Assembly: GCA_016165875.1 (NCBI GenBank)
Contig: JABBOT010000003.1
Span: forward strand, 21,798,873 to 21,862,872
Length of the DNA stretch: 64,000 nucleotides
From: Acanthopleura granulata
Taxonomy: Eukaryota > Mollusca > Polyplacophora > Chitonida > Chitonidae
Direction of reading: 5' to 3'
The position numbers and the translations under genes were made by a program. The notes beneath the pieces were generated by a model. The model had not been told where the DNA came from. It did no database searches and worked only from the letters and a program-made list of their open reading frames with translations. Position 1 is the first letter of the stretch. Each line of letters opens with the position of its first letter. This document shows positions 11,531 through 24,374 of this stretch, one piece after another.

Positions 11531-14044
11531 AAATTATCCAAAGTTATCAGTTTGGCTGATCGATATATACTTAGCGGCAAGTTCGGCAAGTTTTTTCTCA
11601 ATCCTCACTTCAGATGTTGAACATGTTTCCCCGATGGAAAAATTTAAGATGAGTATAATTCAACAATCGGTAAGCTGGATGGAGACGTACAAGAAACATC
11701 ATCGAAACAACTGAATCTTACATTGTCAAGTCGAGTGCATATGCGTTTTAAAAACTACGTGAAATGAGATGATCCCAAATATATTTTCCTACACTTTTTA
11801 TTTTTACAACATTAAGACGTATAATAAATGAGTGTATATGTGTTTGCAATAAATTGTGAATTTTGGTGTTGTTATATAAAGATGCTATAGTCGGCGGAAA
11901 TGGCCCAGTCTTCATTTCAGTAAATCTTTTCAGAATGAAAGAAGTTGTTTCTCAGAAAATAATTTACACAGGAATTGTATATTAGTTCTTGTAAATTCTG
12001 TGAAATGAATATTTTCTAGGCACGACTGGTTCATGTTGTCTAAATTTTGTTTGGGCAGGGTAAGTTGAAACATATCAGATAAAGTAATTTGATTAGTTTA
12101 CATTAATTTCGAAAATACATATCTACAATGCAACAAAGTCACAGTGATAAAGGGAGATGAACAACAGCGGCTAGTCCAATTTTCAGTTTGCGGTCAACCG
12201 ATGATTGATAGCTAAGGTAGGCATATCGATCTCGATCTGTCTGTCTAACTTCCTCTAGAGATAAGTTTGTTTGTTTTTTTTTGTTATTGCAACTTTTTAA
12301 CTCAACACTGTAATTTTAGCGCATCAAAGAAGTACCCAGACTCCCTTTTATACCCAATTTCTCGTCTAAATTTAGATTTCAATTTTCCATTGTATTGCTC
12401 TGCCATCGCATCGTACATTACCAGAATGCAAAGACATAGCTAGGGATTGCACCATGGCAGTTGTTTGATTAGCTTACTTTCTACAAACGTGGCGTAACTT
12501 TCTGAATAAAGTTTTCTGATTAGATAAAGTCAAAGTTGGGGACTAATTGTCCAGTATACGTCTTTACGTTGACTTCAGCGGTACATAGCATGTCTAGCAA
12601 TGCGTTGATTTTGTACGGAATAAAAAACTTGCCATAGAAGTATGATCACGTTTTTTGTGATAATGTACATATCGATTTAAGTGTATTTATTTCTTTGCAT
12701 ATTTATTTATAAATCAGTAAGAGTGGAACTGATTGTATGCGACCACATTTGTAAAGTGACACTCGGCTGCAGACGACAACAACGTCTGAGTGGAGAACGA
12801 ACTTTAGAAAGATTTATTTTATTTTAGTTATTTTACTTCATTCTTAATAATTTATATAAGAAGTTACCAGTAGGGCATTGTCTGTACTCAATTTATTCCT
12901 CTAGAGATTATACATTTTCATTTGGAATTAATTTAATACTGTATTCAAGAGCATTTGTTCGAGAATGGTGATTTTTGTCAGCATGACCAAAAGGAAACCA
13001 GCGAGCATGACGTAACCTCAAGGTTTTCTGAACCAAACTTCCAACTTTAAGGCACACTTGTCTGTCATGTTGGCAAAGGGCATGCGACCTCTAGAAAACT
13101 TCACATCACACCTCACAAACGGCCACAGGGAAGCCGTCGACCGCTTACCGCCAGCACAAAAAATCTTCATAACTTCTGAACAAACGTGACTGTACAGTAC
13201 AAACTGAAACATTTCAGAAATCTGAAGAAGGAAGTGGGGCTTCCTGTAAAGCCATCAAAAAACGTTTCGATGTTGCCGTTGTTGCAATCTGCGGACCCCA
13301 TGTCAACATCCAGACCTTTTCTCTGCTCTCCTCACAGCTATAATAAATCTGAAAGGATACCAATTAAAATCACTTTCGCTCAAAATGTTTCTTGTGTCCA
13401 AAGACACTGGAGAAATATTAGATTTCCTAAATCAATGTTGGTGACAAAGATGGTGTGAAATAAATTCAGATAACATTCACAGGAAATCGGAAGTAGGGAA
13501 GTCGAGTAAAAAAAATAGCCTGGGTGATAACTGTTTTATACCACTATGCAAAAAACATGAAGATAAAAACGAACTTTTTTTCTTGTCCCGATAATAAGAG
13601 GTGTATTTCAACTGAGTTTGTCGAGGTAATCTATGGCAGAGGATCAAGGAGTTCTGAGGCGATACAAGCATAAAAGTGGATGACAAAACCGGGACAGTCC
13701 ATCCACTAATAATGAAGGAAAGGGAGACTTGACGGATTCGCGGAATGATTTCTACTCAAAATGTAGTCAGCTTCTGCCCTGTTTGCATGTGTTGATGTGT
13801 ATGTATGAAACAGGGACATTGACGGGGGCATAGTGCAAATAAATCTGGTTATGGTATAGGAATTAATGTACTGTTATTAAAGTACACCCGTCACCCCTGA
13901 AGCACTGTTTGTCATCCGGAGGAGAATACAGACTCTACACATCCTTTATCACGACTTATAGTAAAAGCAGAGCCGAACAAGGTCTGGATGAAGATGACCT
14001 ACACAAAGAACCCAAAGTTCATTGTTAACAAGGTATTTCATCAT
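11531..14044. other. Non-coding stretch, nothing recognised
   Basis: AT-rich, with T-rich patches near 12270 and 12820. Frames at 13018-13212, 13186-13458 and 13477-13686 overlap on opposite strands without recognisable motifs. Confidence 0.35.
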
Positions 14045-14130
14045 ACCTCTGGGTATAGTGACGCGTAGTGGTTAAACCACTGCCCATACGAGCATTGTAA
14101 ATGTTATACACATAATGACGTTTACACCGA
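14045..14130 (+). mobile_element. Possible tRNA-like SINE head
   Basis: The stretch 'tgacgcgtagtggttaaacc' followed by 'actgcccatacgag' resembles the A-box half of a tRNA-derived SINE head. No convincing B-box or tail follows, so this is a weak call. Confidence 0.25.
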
Positions 14131-17100
14131 CCGAAGGTAAATGCACTGCTACGCCAAAAGCCCTGTGGCTACAAAGGGGCTAGATTGCAATATTTTTGGA
14201 CTTATTAGATTTCTAAAACTCTCATTTCTGCCGAAGCGTCCTTACATTTGACATTCCTATGCCTGTTCAAACCCAGTGTTCTCGTGTTGCATTCGTGGAT
14301 ATAGTAACAGTGTCTTATATGTATGTATCTCTCATATATTCCTCAAAGAATTTATCCGCTCAGCTACATGAAAGAATATTTTTAGCTTTGAAGAACATAC
14401 TGACACTACATAATTAAATACGGATACACTATAAAGCCAATGTTCAGAGACTGAGGTTCTCGCATCAGGCAAAATTAACCACAGATGTTTTAATGTATTC
14501 TATGCGAACGCATAGCAAGGCATTATATACTCTCAGACCGGAAGTTGCTGACTAAACTACATTCAAAAACAAATCGTTCTAAAGACGATGCAAAGATTTA
14601 ACCTTTCTGGTGTTTTGCTACGCGTTCTTTTTAGAAAGTATTATTGTGAGGAAATGAAAGGTAACATTTAAATCTGTAATTTTTTCTCTTCTACGTACAA
14701 GAATATTTTATTGTTTTTTTGAGGGTCATTCGGGTTACAGTTCCAGACCTGTCAGTTTGTGAGAGGTAAATGATTCAGAGGACAAATTTTTATCAGTATA
14801 TATAAGTTAAAAAAATTTTAAAGTAAGTTTTAAAGTGGCGTCAATTTGATTGTTTTCACAGTGTTAGAGATGTGATCGCTATCATTTTGTTTTTATGCTG
14901 GTTTTGATCTTCAGGGGCCCCACACCTGGTTAATACTCGGCCGCCAAGTTGTAAAACCATTCATCATAAAAAGGCGTGTGGGTGTTCCACACGCAACAAA
15001 TATTGTTTCACTCGCCGAATGTAGAAGGTCATTAGCAGTTGAACAGTAGTGGATTTGGATAAATACCCATTTGTCGAATACCCATACCCGATCTCAGATC
15101 GGCAGACTAGATATCAGACCGTGCAGCTTTTAGGCCAGCTAGGACTGCCGAGTGGCAGTGGTTATGTCAGGCAACTCAAATAATTTTTCAAGGAATTAGA
15201 ACGCAGATGTCATATTCTAGAAATATTACAGATCCATACCCAACAAACAATACAGGTCTAAAAGTTAAATTTATGTCTAAACTTGTTTTAAACATGTCAG
15301 AAGTCACAAGTCGGTAATAACGAAAATTGGACACGGTATAATGTATCACATTTCGTAGTCTAAGTAACACTTCAACATTATGTAGGGCATGCCAAGAGAA
15401 AATTCATAGAACTCACCATATCTTATTACATGATTTTTATGAGGTTTATTTGGATGATTTGAGGTGGAATGGGAGTGTTCTTAAAAATTCAAATGTGGTT
15501 GACGGTGTCCGACCACATGAAGCATGGAGCCATGCACCGTAACTGCTCTGTGTATAGGCTACCATGTCTCACCTGAGGCATATTTTGTATAATACCAAAA
15601 AAGCTTCGGGTGGCAACAGAACTCATGACTCTTATTGCCTAAGATCTAAATAGTATTAAAGCTTTTATGAAAATTACCAACGCTCGGTCTCTTAATACAG
15701 CCCTTTATTCTTGAAAACGAAGCAGACAATTTGAGCTGCGTTAAACAGTCCATGGCTATAGGGGATGTGTTATTTTTGAGTTTTGAATGAAACCACTTTG
15801 AAAAATTAACCCTGCATTGCATTGAAATATAATGGCAGGCCATAACATTTTTTTATTTCTTTTATTTAGCCTGGTATTCATGGTCTATCATGAAAAGCAC
15901 GAGATAGGGTCTGAATTATTTTGTACTGGCCATGAATCGTCGATGAGGTTATGCAAATCCAGATAGGAGATGATTCCAGACAGAACAAATATTTGTGCAG
16001 TATAACTAGAAAAAGAAGACAGTAATTCCTTTGGTCCACTCTCTTAGACGTTATACTACAGTTACAATATCGGACGTCATGTCTGCAGTCAAAGGGAATC
16101 AAGTGCCAATAAATCTCAGATCGAATTAACATTGTCCTCAGTACAACCGATTCAAAACGGACACGTCGTCACAACCGCAAAGGATTTGTGCCATAATCTT
16201 GGCCTCATCGTGACTTGTTACAGCCTGACAGCTTGGTATCACACAGTCATTTAGCGTAAATACCGTTATTTGAATTAGGCTGTGAAAAGTATTATGTAAT
16301 ATCAGCTTCTTTTAAAACGCAAAACAGAAGAACGAAAAATGAAAATTGTTCCTATCACACAGCTTAGACATAAAGTGCAGTACATTCACAGGTGCATGTA
16401 GCACTATATTTTATTATTTTAAGAACGGCACTCTCGATTAACATGCTGGTGATTCCATAAACACATATCTCATGTTGAGGAAACGTCGGTTTTATAGTAA
16501 TAAAACGTGTCTATCGTATCCTAACAGTTCCTCAGCATTTTGAATTCTGGGAAGAGTAATGCAGTTTTGTAGAAGGGGATAGCTCAGGGCTTCTGTATTT
16601 GGCAATGCTTTGTGGGGTTTTCTGGTCTCGTTTATTTGTCTGTGTGCGGTCGGACAGATGAACAGCTTGGAGACTGACAGCCTGTGCGAGGATGAAGTTG
16701 GTAAACACTCCGTACGGTCCCAGAAGCCAAGATGCTGTTTACTTTATGAATTTGCGAGATATCATCTCCGTGAACAAATATCATCGGTTTAAGGTACAGC
16801 TATTACCGGTTTCCTGTAAGAGGTGAAAGCAGAACATTTATGTTTCATGACGGAATCATAATACAATTCTTTCTTGTTGACTTTCTTCACTATTGATCGC
16901 CTGTCCTCTCCAGTGGCTCTGTTGACATAGTTTTCGCGTTTGCTGCTTTGGTTCTTTTTTAGTATTTCTTATATGTGGTTGCATTATACCAGATTAAACG
17001 ATTATTTGGACCTCGTTGTTCTGGTGGCTTTAGGGATAATAACCGATTGATGGTGATATCTTGTGTGACATTGCATGAAGTCCACTGAAAAACGTTCCCC

Positions 17101-17504
17101 TTTCACCAATATATGGCATGATATGTATCGGAAAGTTTTGCCAACAACTTGTGAAATGTCGGTCGTTTTCTTCAGTCACTAGGTTTCCTCCTCCCATAAA
17201 ACTAACCGACAACACACACTTGAAAAGTGCGTCAATCAAATAAATACATTGGGACTTAAAAGTAGGACGCCATTATGACTTGTCTTTTAGAAAGTGATAC
17301 TGCGATCGGACAAGGCTTTCTTTGTGTGGATAGCACAAACGCCACGATTTTCACGATTTTCGTAACTGAACAATAGTTTTAAGTTATGATCCAGTCGTAT
17401 TCGTCCACTTTCAAAACATTCTTTCTCTGTATGATTTTGAGAACATTTTTAATAACATTTCAACACTTAACATACATCAAAAAGAACGAGCTAACGCAGC
17501 ATAG
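14131..17504. other. Non-coding stretch, nothing recognised
   Basis: No gene, RNA or repeat that I can support. Small frames at 15188-15370, 15646-15843, 15878-16132, 16610-16792 and 17030-17239 show no known domain. A tRNA-like scrap 'actgccgagtggcagtgg' near 15147 is too short to call. Confidence 0.35.
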
Positions 17505-17745
17505 TGCCTTAAGCGCCTTTCGACGTTCTCAAGAATGCTTCACTTATGCAACGGCGGTCAGCATTAGAGTGTGAGAAAACCAGGCAAAGCCGGGAAGAAA
17601 CCCACCGCCTTCCGCAGGTTGCTGGCAGATCTTCCCACGTGTACATGTACGACCAGAAAGGAAAACAACATGAGCTGGACTTGAACTCACATCGACTGCA
17701 TTGCTGAGAGGCTCCTTGGTTGCAGTAAAACTCTGTAAGGGTACC
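17505..17745 (-). mobile_element. tRNA-derived SINE, minus strand, diverged
   Basis: Read from the plus strand it begins with the tail-proximal block 'cgttctcaagaatgcttcac', then 'ggcggtcagcattagagtg', 'ccgcaggttgctggcagatc', 'ttcccacgtgtacatgtacg', and 'gagctggacttgaactcaca' (the B-box, reversed). Past 17720 the tRNA-like A-box half is degraded ('cagtaaaactctgtaagg'). The (AATA)n tail is lost. An insertion near 17640 ('gtacatg') disrupts the body. It is the same family as 9651-9909 and the oldest-looking of the four clear copies. Confidence 0.8.
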
Positions 17746-18039
17746 AGTAGTGGGGAGTAAAAGTGATAAACCAATGGCTTGTTTAACTCTCAGACAGCAA
17801 TAGGCCTACACAAGATCAAACAAAGAAACACGAAGACGCTTGACTAAGTTCACTATATATTTGAACAAAATAGACAAATAGTACAAATGACAATAATATA
17901 CAAAACAATACATAATTTAAAAAAATATAGTTTCTTATTGATGACAGTAAGCCCAAAATCCAAAAGGTAGGTCAGACCCTGACCCGGTTAGAGCAAAAAT
18001 AAAAAAAAAAATGTAATACAATATTTTAAAAGACGGGGC

Positions 18040-18090
18040 TCGTAACACACGTTAACTACTCCGCCACGGCCGCCCTCACCTCGACAAAAA
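18040..18090 (-). mobile_element. Possible tRNA-like SINE head, minus strand
   Basis: On the minus strand, 'ggcggccgtggcggagtagt' followed by 'taacgtgtgttacgagcccc' resembles a Leu/Ser-type tRNA head. No B-box follows at the right distance. The A-rich run at about 17996-18010 lies on the wrong strand to be its tail. Confidence 0.3.
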
Positions 18091-18099
18091 CATATGCCA

Positions 18100-19574
18100 C
18101 TGACAGGTCGGGTAATCCAATCCGCGCAATTAAATGCAAGAGGCCAGTCTTATTACTGGCCAGACTGAGCGAATTCGACCAGCGGTTACCTATAACTTTC
18201 TTATTTTCCTGGCCATGCTTGGCAACCTGGTTAACAGGCCTATCCCCAAAAGGTAAGGGAATCTTCTAAATCTAATATATCGGTAAGTTTCCGGATCTCA
18301 GTGTTTTCTGAGCGGCACTGATCTGTTTCCATTACGGTGCTCTAAAAGTACAAACGTAGGAATCTGTCAAAGAACAATGCAGACAGAGATGATTTTACAG
18401 TCGATTGAATTATCATACAATCGAACAACGTCTACAATTCTTGAGGCAGTATATGTCATGTAAATGCCCTATGTCATTAGGCGGAGAGTTTAAGAAGGGG
18501 CGCCTTTCTTATATTAAGACACAGATAAGTATGTTTGCCAAAGGACGACGGGGTATATCCAACTCTACAAAGAGGGCAACGTAGCTCTTCGTCCTGTCCT
18601 AATTTTCGTCTCTCCATGCCGATAAAGACTCGGTCAGTGAGCCATTACACTGCTTATAACGCCAAAGCTCAGATGATAGCTTTACAGCCAAACAACAATT
18701 CGTATAATCCGTTCTCCACTATTTATACCTCGGGTGATGTTTCCAAGAGAAAGATCAAACATTTTAGAAAAAAAAATCAATGACTTCAAAACATTTTTTT
18801 TTGGGGGGGGGGGGAATTAACCGCAGAGCTCACGTTTGTTTTATTTTAGCAGAAGGACCTTACGTAAGACCAGTTAAAGGAAAGTTCCATACTACAGACA
18901 ACTGAATTATAAAAAACGAACTGCTTTACACAGATTGACATTTTTCAGCTGGCATGTGTTACGAGAGATGCAAGAAAAAGTTGATAAGGTTCAGTGACGT
19001 TGCCACGGAGGTAAAATGAGAAACTCTTCAGAAAACTGTTTTTGTGTTTATTGATTCTGGAGTGTGTTGAGAGTGTGATTTTTGCGCCCACGCTCTGTAC
19101 CTTAATGCATACTGACCCAATAAACAGTGTGCATATTTCCATTTCCATGAACTTCATGGCTAATACCTCGTAATACCCAAAGCCGGCAATTTTCTTGCAC
19201 CACTGTGGTTTAAGAAAAGTGAATCAATAAGGTTGCTCTGTGCAGATACAAATAAAAGGACCTTGACTAATGGCTGGATTACAGGACGACATCTCAGCTA
19301 GTGGACGGCATGGCATCGAATTCGTAGACAGGACCGTAGTTCTACAGGCTCTGGGTGGCGTTAAATGATATGAATGATGATTGTAAATAATGTAATTATA
19401 ATGTACATATATTTTGTCCAGTGCTGTACCATTGTCACACTCATGTTTTATTTGACGCTTTTAATAACCGAGCTCGTGAGGCTTTCAGTTCATACAAGAG
19501 CAGGTCATCCGAATGAAAGTTTCTGTCTGCGGCCGTGGAATCGTACCCTATTGCTTGTTTGTAAAGCAACCGAA
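18100..19574. other. Non-coding stretch; T-run/G-run at 18793-18814
   Basis: No gene recognised. The one notable local feature is a run of T bases passing directly into a run of about eleven G bases near 18793-18814. Confidence 0.35.
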
Positions 19575-20640
19575 CCAAGATCAAATGAGTGAAGATCTTT
19601 TCAATAAAATGAATGATAAATTGGGCCTGTTTGAGGATCATTGTGTATGTCAACAAGCTGTGTTGAAAACTCACAGTACTACTTATGGCAGCAACAAGAC
19701 AAAATGAGTGCTGACATGTAAGTGGCTCCCAACAAAGGCTGATACGAAAAACGTAAAACTGACGGAAGCAGGTCAGATGGTTTTGAAAGCTGAACTATTA
19801 TGAATGGATTCTATAGGAAATCGAATGATACGGGCAATTGGTGGTCCTGCTAATGATTTTGGAGGCGAAGAGGTCAAAATAGTTCAACAACGAATTTAAT
19901 GCTTCAGACTGAAGTTCAATCCTGAAAACTTCTCCCCCCCCCAGCGTACTTTGGTTTTCAGTGGTACGTATAGATTTCTCAAAAGGTTCAAGTCCTTCTA
20001 TCACTTTAGTATTACGTGTGGTATAATACAATTTAAAGATGTAACTTGCCTTCGATTGCCTCACCTCAAAGCATGGTCAGATTAACTGACTGACGGGTTA
20101 TTTACACATAAGGGATTTGCAGCTCGTAAATGCTTTTTCCAAAACTGGAAAAAATTCATTTCTTTTCGACCAATAGAGGCGTACATTAATACGTTATAGC
20201 ATCGTTAGTTTATTATCTTGATTGTCGTACTTAGGAATGTTTTTATTTATATAACGTTGTTCAGATTGATGGGTTGAGTGAATGATGAAAGACTCAGGGA
20301 TGGTTTACCAGTGTTAATCATACAGCTTGTTGATGGTACCCAGTTTGATCGTTGAAGTTGCCTTGATCACATACAAGCTGACTACAAGTCATGACAGTTC
20401 TTGTCTGTGGACGTAAAAACAATCTTAACCTCATATTCACGATTCCCCTCGTGAGATATATTTCCCTGGTGACTGCCATTTCGAGAGAATCAATGGTTTC
20501 TTATGTGAATGTAGAACCGTAACCTTCCTGTAGTTATCTTGACAGCCAGAGGCTATCACTGGAGCACTCTGCACAACATTATATAAGCCTGCTAATCTGA
20601 GATATGAGGAGATTGATTCTACACGCCGACAGCCAACAGG
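19575..20640 (+). repeat. Interspersed repeat family A, copy 2
   Basis: Partner of 2190-3250, same orientation and about the same length. The region equivalent to the 128-codon frame of copy 1 is broken here by stops and indels. A run of ten C bases (19934-19943) is specific to this copy. The copies lie 17 kb apart with unrelated sequence between, which fits dispersed insertions rather than one recent duplication. Confidence 0.65.
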
Positions 20641-20772
20641 TTGTCAAGCCGACATAATTTGAACAACAGACAATTTTCGAAAAAAATTACATGTTTTATT
20701 CAATGGACTATTACTCTTGTTGATTCGGCTGTTGCTTTAATCCAGGTTGTTTGTTAGGTGTCTGACGAAGGG

Positions 20773-20831
20773 ACTGCCGTAATGTAAGTGAAAAATTCTT
20801 GACTAGAGCGTTTAAGACCAAATGAAATCAT
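20773..20831 (+). mobile_element. SINE 3'-end relic, plus strand
   Basis: 'actgccgtaatgtaagtgaa' then 'aaattcttgactagagcgtt' corresponds, with substitutions, to the 3' end of the 9651 SINE ('gtcgtataagtgaaatattc', 'ttgagtacggcgtaaaacacc'). Only the last 60 bases or so remain. It lies directly beside the minus-strand tRNA-like element at 20935. Confidence 0.5.
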
Positions 20832-20934
20832 CATTTGTTAATACACCGATGATTTATTTGATTTTATACATGTGATGTATCATTGACATATGAATTATAA
20901 CTGATAGGGTGGCAGCCAGACAGGTCCAAAGAAA

Positions 20935-21033
20935 ACGGACAATGATGAAACAAAGGCTATCTGCCAGGATTTGAACTCCTGACCTCAATGACTTTGTGAG
21001 GCACAAACGACGCCTTAACCGAAGGAGCCAGCA
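20935..21033 (-). mobile_element. tRNA-like SINE head, minus strand
   Basis: On the minus strand, 'ggctccttcggttaaggcgt' (from about 21029) is A-box-like, and 'aggagttcaaatcctggcag' (about 20981-20962) is a good B-box/T-loop with a matching 5+5 T-stem. An extra block between the halves makes it longer than a tRNA. This is a different head family from 9651. The body probably runs on toward 20840 on the minus strand. Confidence 0.5.
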
Positions 21034-24000
21034 ATGTGTTTGTGCCTGTAATAAGCCGTGAAACTAGGGCCAGAAAACCCGTTATGACTAGAAGTCTCCA
21101 AATTCCCCCATCGTTTCATTTTATACTGAAAACATAGCAATGAAAAATTCATTTTTGCGCCATTTGCTGATATATGTACTGATGTTGTGGTGGAATAATT
21201 TTTGACCCCCAAAACTTTTAATATCGGCTCTATGCCAAGGTATCTCATTGATGCCTGCTAATCTAAGTAAATACAAGATATTACAATGTGCAACGCAAAA
21301 CAGTGCTTATTGCGTTCATCCACATCTCTCTGTCCGTAGTCGTATGTGTTTATTCAGCTTTGACATCATATAAGCTTTCCTTTGAAGAACATTGCGACTT
21401 ATCCCACGATTCAGAAAAGGTCACTGACATCTTGCCATTCCTAGTAGTGAAGACAACACTAACCTTTATCCACCTTATGTTTCGCTAACCAGATAAATTC
21501 ATTGTACCAGTTAACCTCATTCCTCCAACAAGAGAAAACGCTCCATTTACTGCTGTTTTCATTACTGGCCTGGAATCAATCCTAGCCTCACGGAAGGCTG
21601 CTTTAGTAGACACTATTTACTTTTGACGTACCTTGCCAGATATGAAGTATCTTCTGCTCGCAATCTGTCGGATGACCCGCCTATGGTTGGAGAGGTCAAC
21701 TCTAAACAACTCCAATCGAAATCATTGAGATCCATGAGATCTATCGAAACAACGGCTGGAGGACTGATAGTACGTATTTCTACCCTCTCTACTAAGGCGG
21801 AGAAGGGAGCGACTATACTAGACCTTATTTTCGTGAGATTGAGTTGAACAAGTCGGAAATGTTTCTCTTGAAAAATAAATCATAGAATTATTTACTGACT
21901 ACCTCATATATGATGTTATAAAAGCAACGCGTGGGGGACATTTTAGCGATTAAAAATCTGTTTAAAAGGGCGATAATTAATATGATAATAATGTTAAGTT
22001 ACACAATGAAAATGTCCGAATGTCAGTAATCATAATATAGCCAGTGAAACTTCATTGGTGACATCTGTTGTTACCTACATGCTCAAACTAACCAGTTATA
22101 TTTTGAGACAGTATAATTTTTTTCAGCATTTATGAAAGAAAATTCTGCAAGAAAAAATAGTACACCTCGTGGCCATAGGCCTGAACACAGCAAAATTATG
22201 TCAGATATAAGAGTAGATCATCTTAGCAGGTAACATTGTGGCATGTTCAAGTATGTACAGCGGTAAGGAGAGCCCCATGAAGGGGCTATAATGACAAAAT
22301 GAATCGGGTGGCAAATAATTTGTTGGACGGTAAAAGCTAGGTCGTTTGTTGTACAAAGACAATCAACGGGTATACTAACACGGGCGTAACGTTCATGAAT
22401 CTTGCCGTTTGGGCTCCTCCATCCATATACACGCTTTATGTCAATCCTGTTGGGGTCTGAAACTGTTTCTACTCCGGCTGAAATGCGAAGTCAAACAGAG
22501 GCACATGAACAACATGGATTATGGAGCACAAATGATCGACCATTCGTTTGATATGCCAATACGTCAATTTAAAACATGGAGAACAATACAAATTTCCCAC
22601 ATTTTTGTTCTCCTGATAGTGGAAGTTTTCAATTCCATGACCAGAAACAACATTCATGTTTCTACATGGAAGCCAGAGTTTTGGGCGCCATCAAAGCAAA
22701 TATTTCTGTATATGCATACTGTTTCTGTAAGTGCACTTACATACATTTTACCATGTACATAAATTATACTCCATCATTTTCTTTATGTCCATCTATGGGA
22801 ATACATGTAAATAGCTGTAGGGTTGTTTGAATGGTTAGGACAATACCATTTGCCAACCGATAATGACATCGTTTGCTTTACCTTTTACAGACATTTCATT
22901 CCCGAATCATGCTTGCATTAATTTAATTTAATTTAATTTTTAAAGTAATTACCTTTTGATTAAAGTTGATCTGTCTGAAAAGACACTCTAACAACTGTGG
23001 AACAATTGACTCCATTGTCATGGTGGAAGACATGACATCAACCTAGTATTCCCAGGAGCAAAGGTGAAGAGAGGGACTTTGGGGATTTTGCCGAAATATG
23101 GTGTATAAATGTTAACCTTCTCTTATTGCTGGATCGCTATAAATGTGAAGCTTTTTATCTTATCACACAGGCCAGTAACAATTTAGGGATCGCTTCTTCT
23201 GTGTTATTCTTAGTATATTAGTATTAGCAGTGTGTAGGAGGTCCGTGTCCGGCTTTCTCTTAACGAAGACATGGCGAGGAGAACGATAAATGTGTATTTG
23301 TTGTCCGTGTTAACAGAGTGACCACTGACCGCATCTGAGCAGTGAGGTCAGCATTCCACCTGTTCTCTTCACAAGTAATTGAGCAAATTGGCTTATTTGT
23401 TCTGATGGTTGCTTTGCTCATTGCAAAGTCAAAATCTCTTCCCCTCTGCCTCGGGTTCGGAAGATCCTGGATCAGACTTTAAAAATGGAACTTCTTACTG
23501 CCTCGCTTGGCGCCCAGCACTGAGAGGTTTAAAGCAAACAGGACCAGTCCGCCCGGTGTCATTATAATATGTGACCAGATGGGGTGTCATGTCTGGTGTA
23601 TTCGGCATAATGTTCCCATGGCTGCACAAGGAAAGACACTATATATACATTCTAAGGACTCTTTGCCGTCATATAGCGCACGCCGTAAGACCTCAGTCTA
23701 CATGCATACATACCTACACACATGATATACTCCCGCATGCCGACACACACACCTCCCCTTCAAACACTTCCTGACACCAGCTATAAAGTTCCTCCATGAG
23801 CATGGCTCCACCCGAAACGTACCTAATTTAACTGCAAGGGACGGCCCCCAAAATGATAGAGAATAGAATTGGGCTTGTGAATTACCGAAGCTTTAAAAGA
23901 CGTGCGAGAATCCATCTTATGGTTATCCATCTTATTTGTTAATAGAACAAATCGAATGAGATTTGTTTACTGACTCCCCTGATTCCATCTTTTATTGAGA

Positions 24001-24374
24001 ACATAAAACTTGCTTAAATTGTAATAAAGAGGTAATAAAGAGAGGCAAAACATTCCTACTTCCTACACAATTCATTTTTTTCTCTATTTACCAAGACCAG
24101 AACTTAAATGATTGCTTGCAGTAAATTTCAGGCTGGTACCTGTACTATTGTGTTCACAGTGATTTTGATAGTGATTTTAAGGTTAGAGGTTTGAAAAAAG
24201 TTATGAAGCAATTTATAACGGTAAAAAGTGCAGAGATGGGGTTGATATTCAGCTGAAGGAAATGTTTTGAGGTGCTCTGTGATAATATCAAATTTCAATT
24301 GAATCGATTTTTCGCAAAATCTCCGATAGTCTCTTTAAACTAAATTTTCGAGGCTCCAAGAAACTACAGAATGA
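21034..24374. other. Non-coding stretch; ATTTA microsatellite at 22917-22940
   Basis: No gene recognised. Overlapping frames on both strands at 22409-22830 have no known domain. A short (ATTTA)n-like tract, 'aatttaatttaatttaattt', lies near 22920, and CA-rich sequence near 23700-23760. Confidence 0.35.

Noticed and set aside
20935..21033. A functional tRNA gene on the minus strand
   Set aside because: The B-box is good but extra sequence between the two halves prevents a normal cloverleaf. It fits a SINE head.
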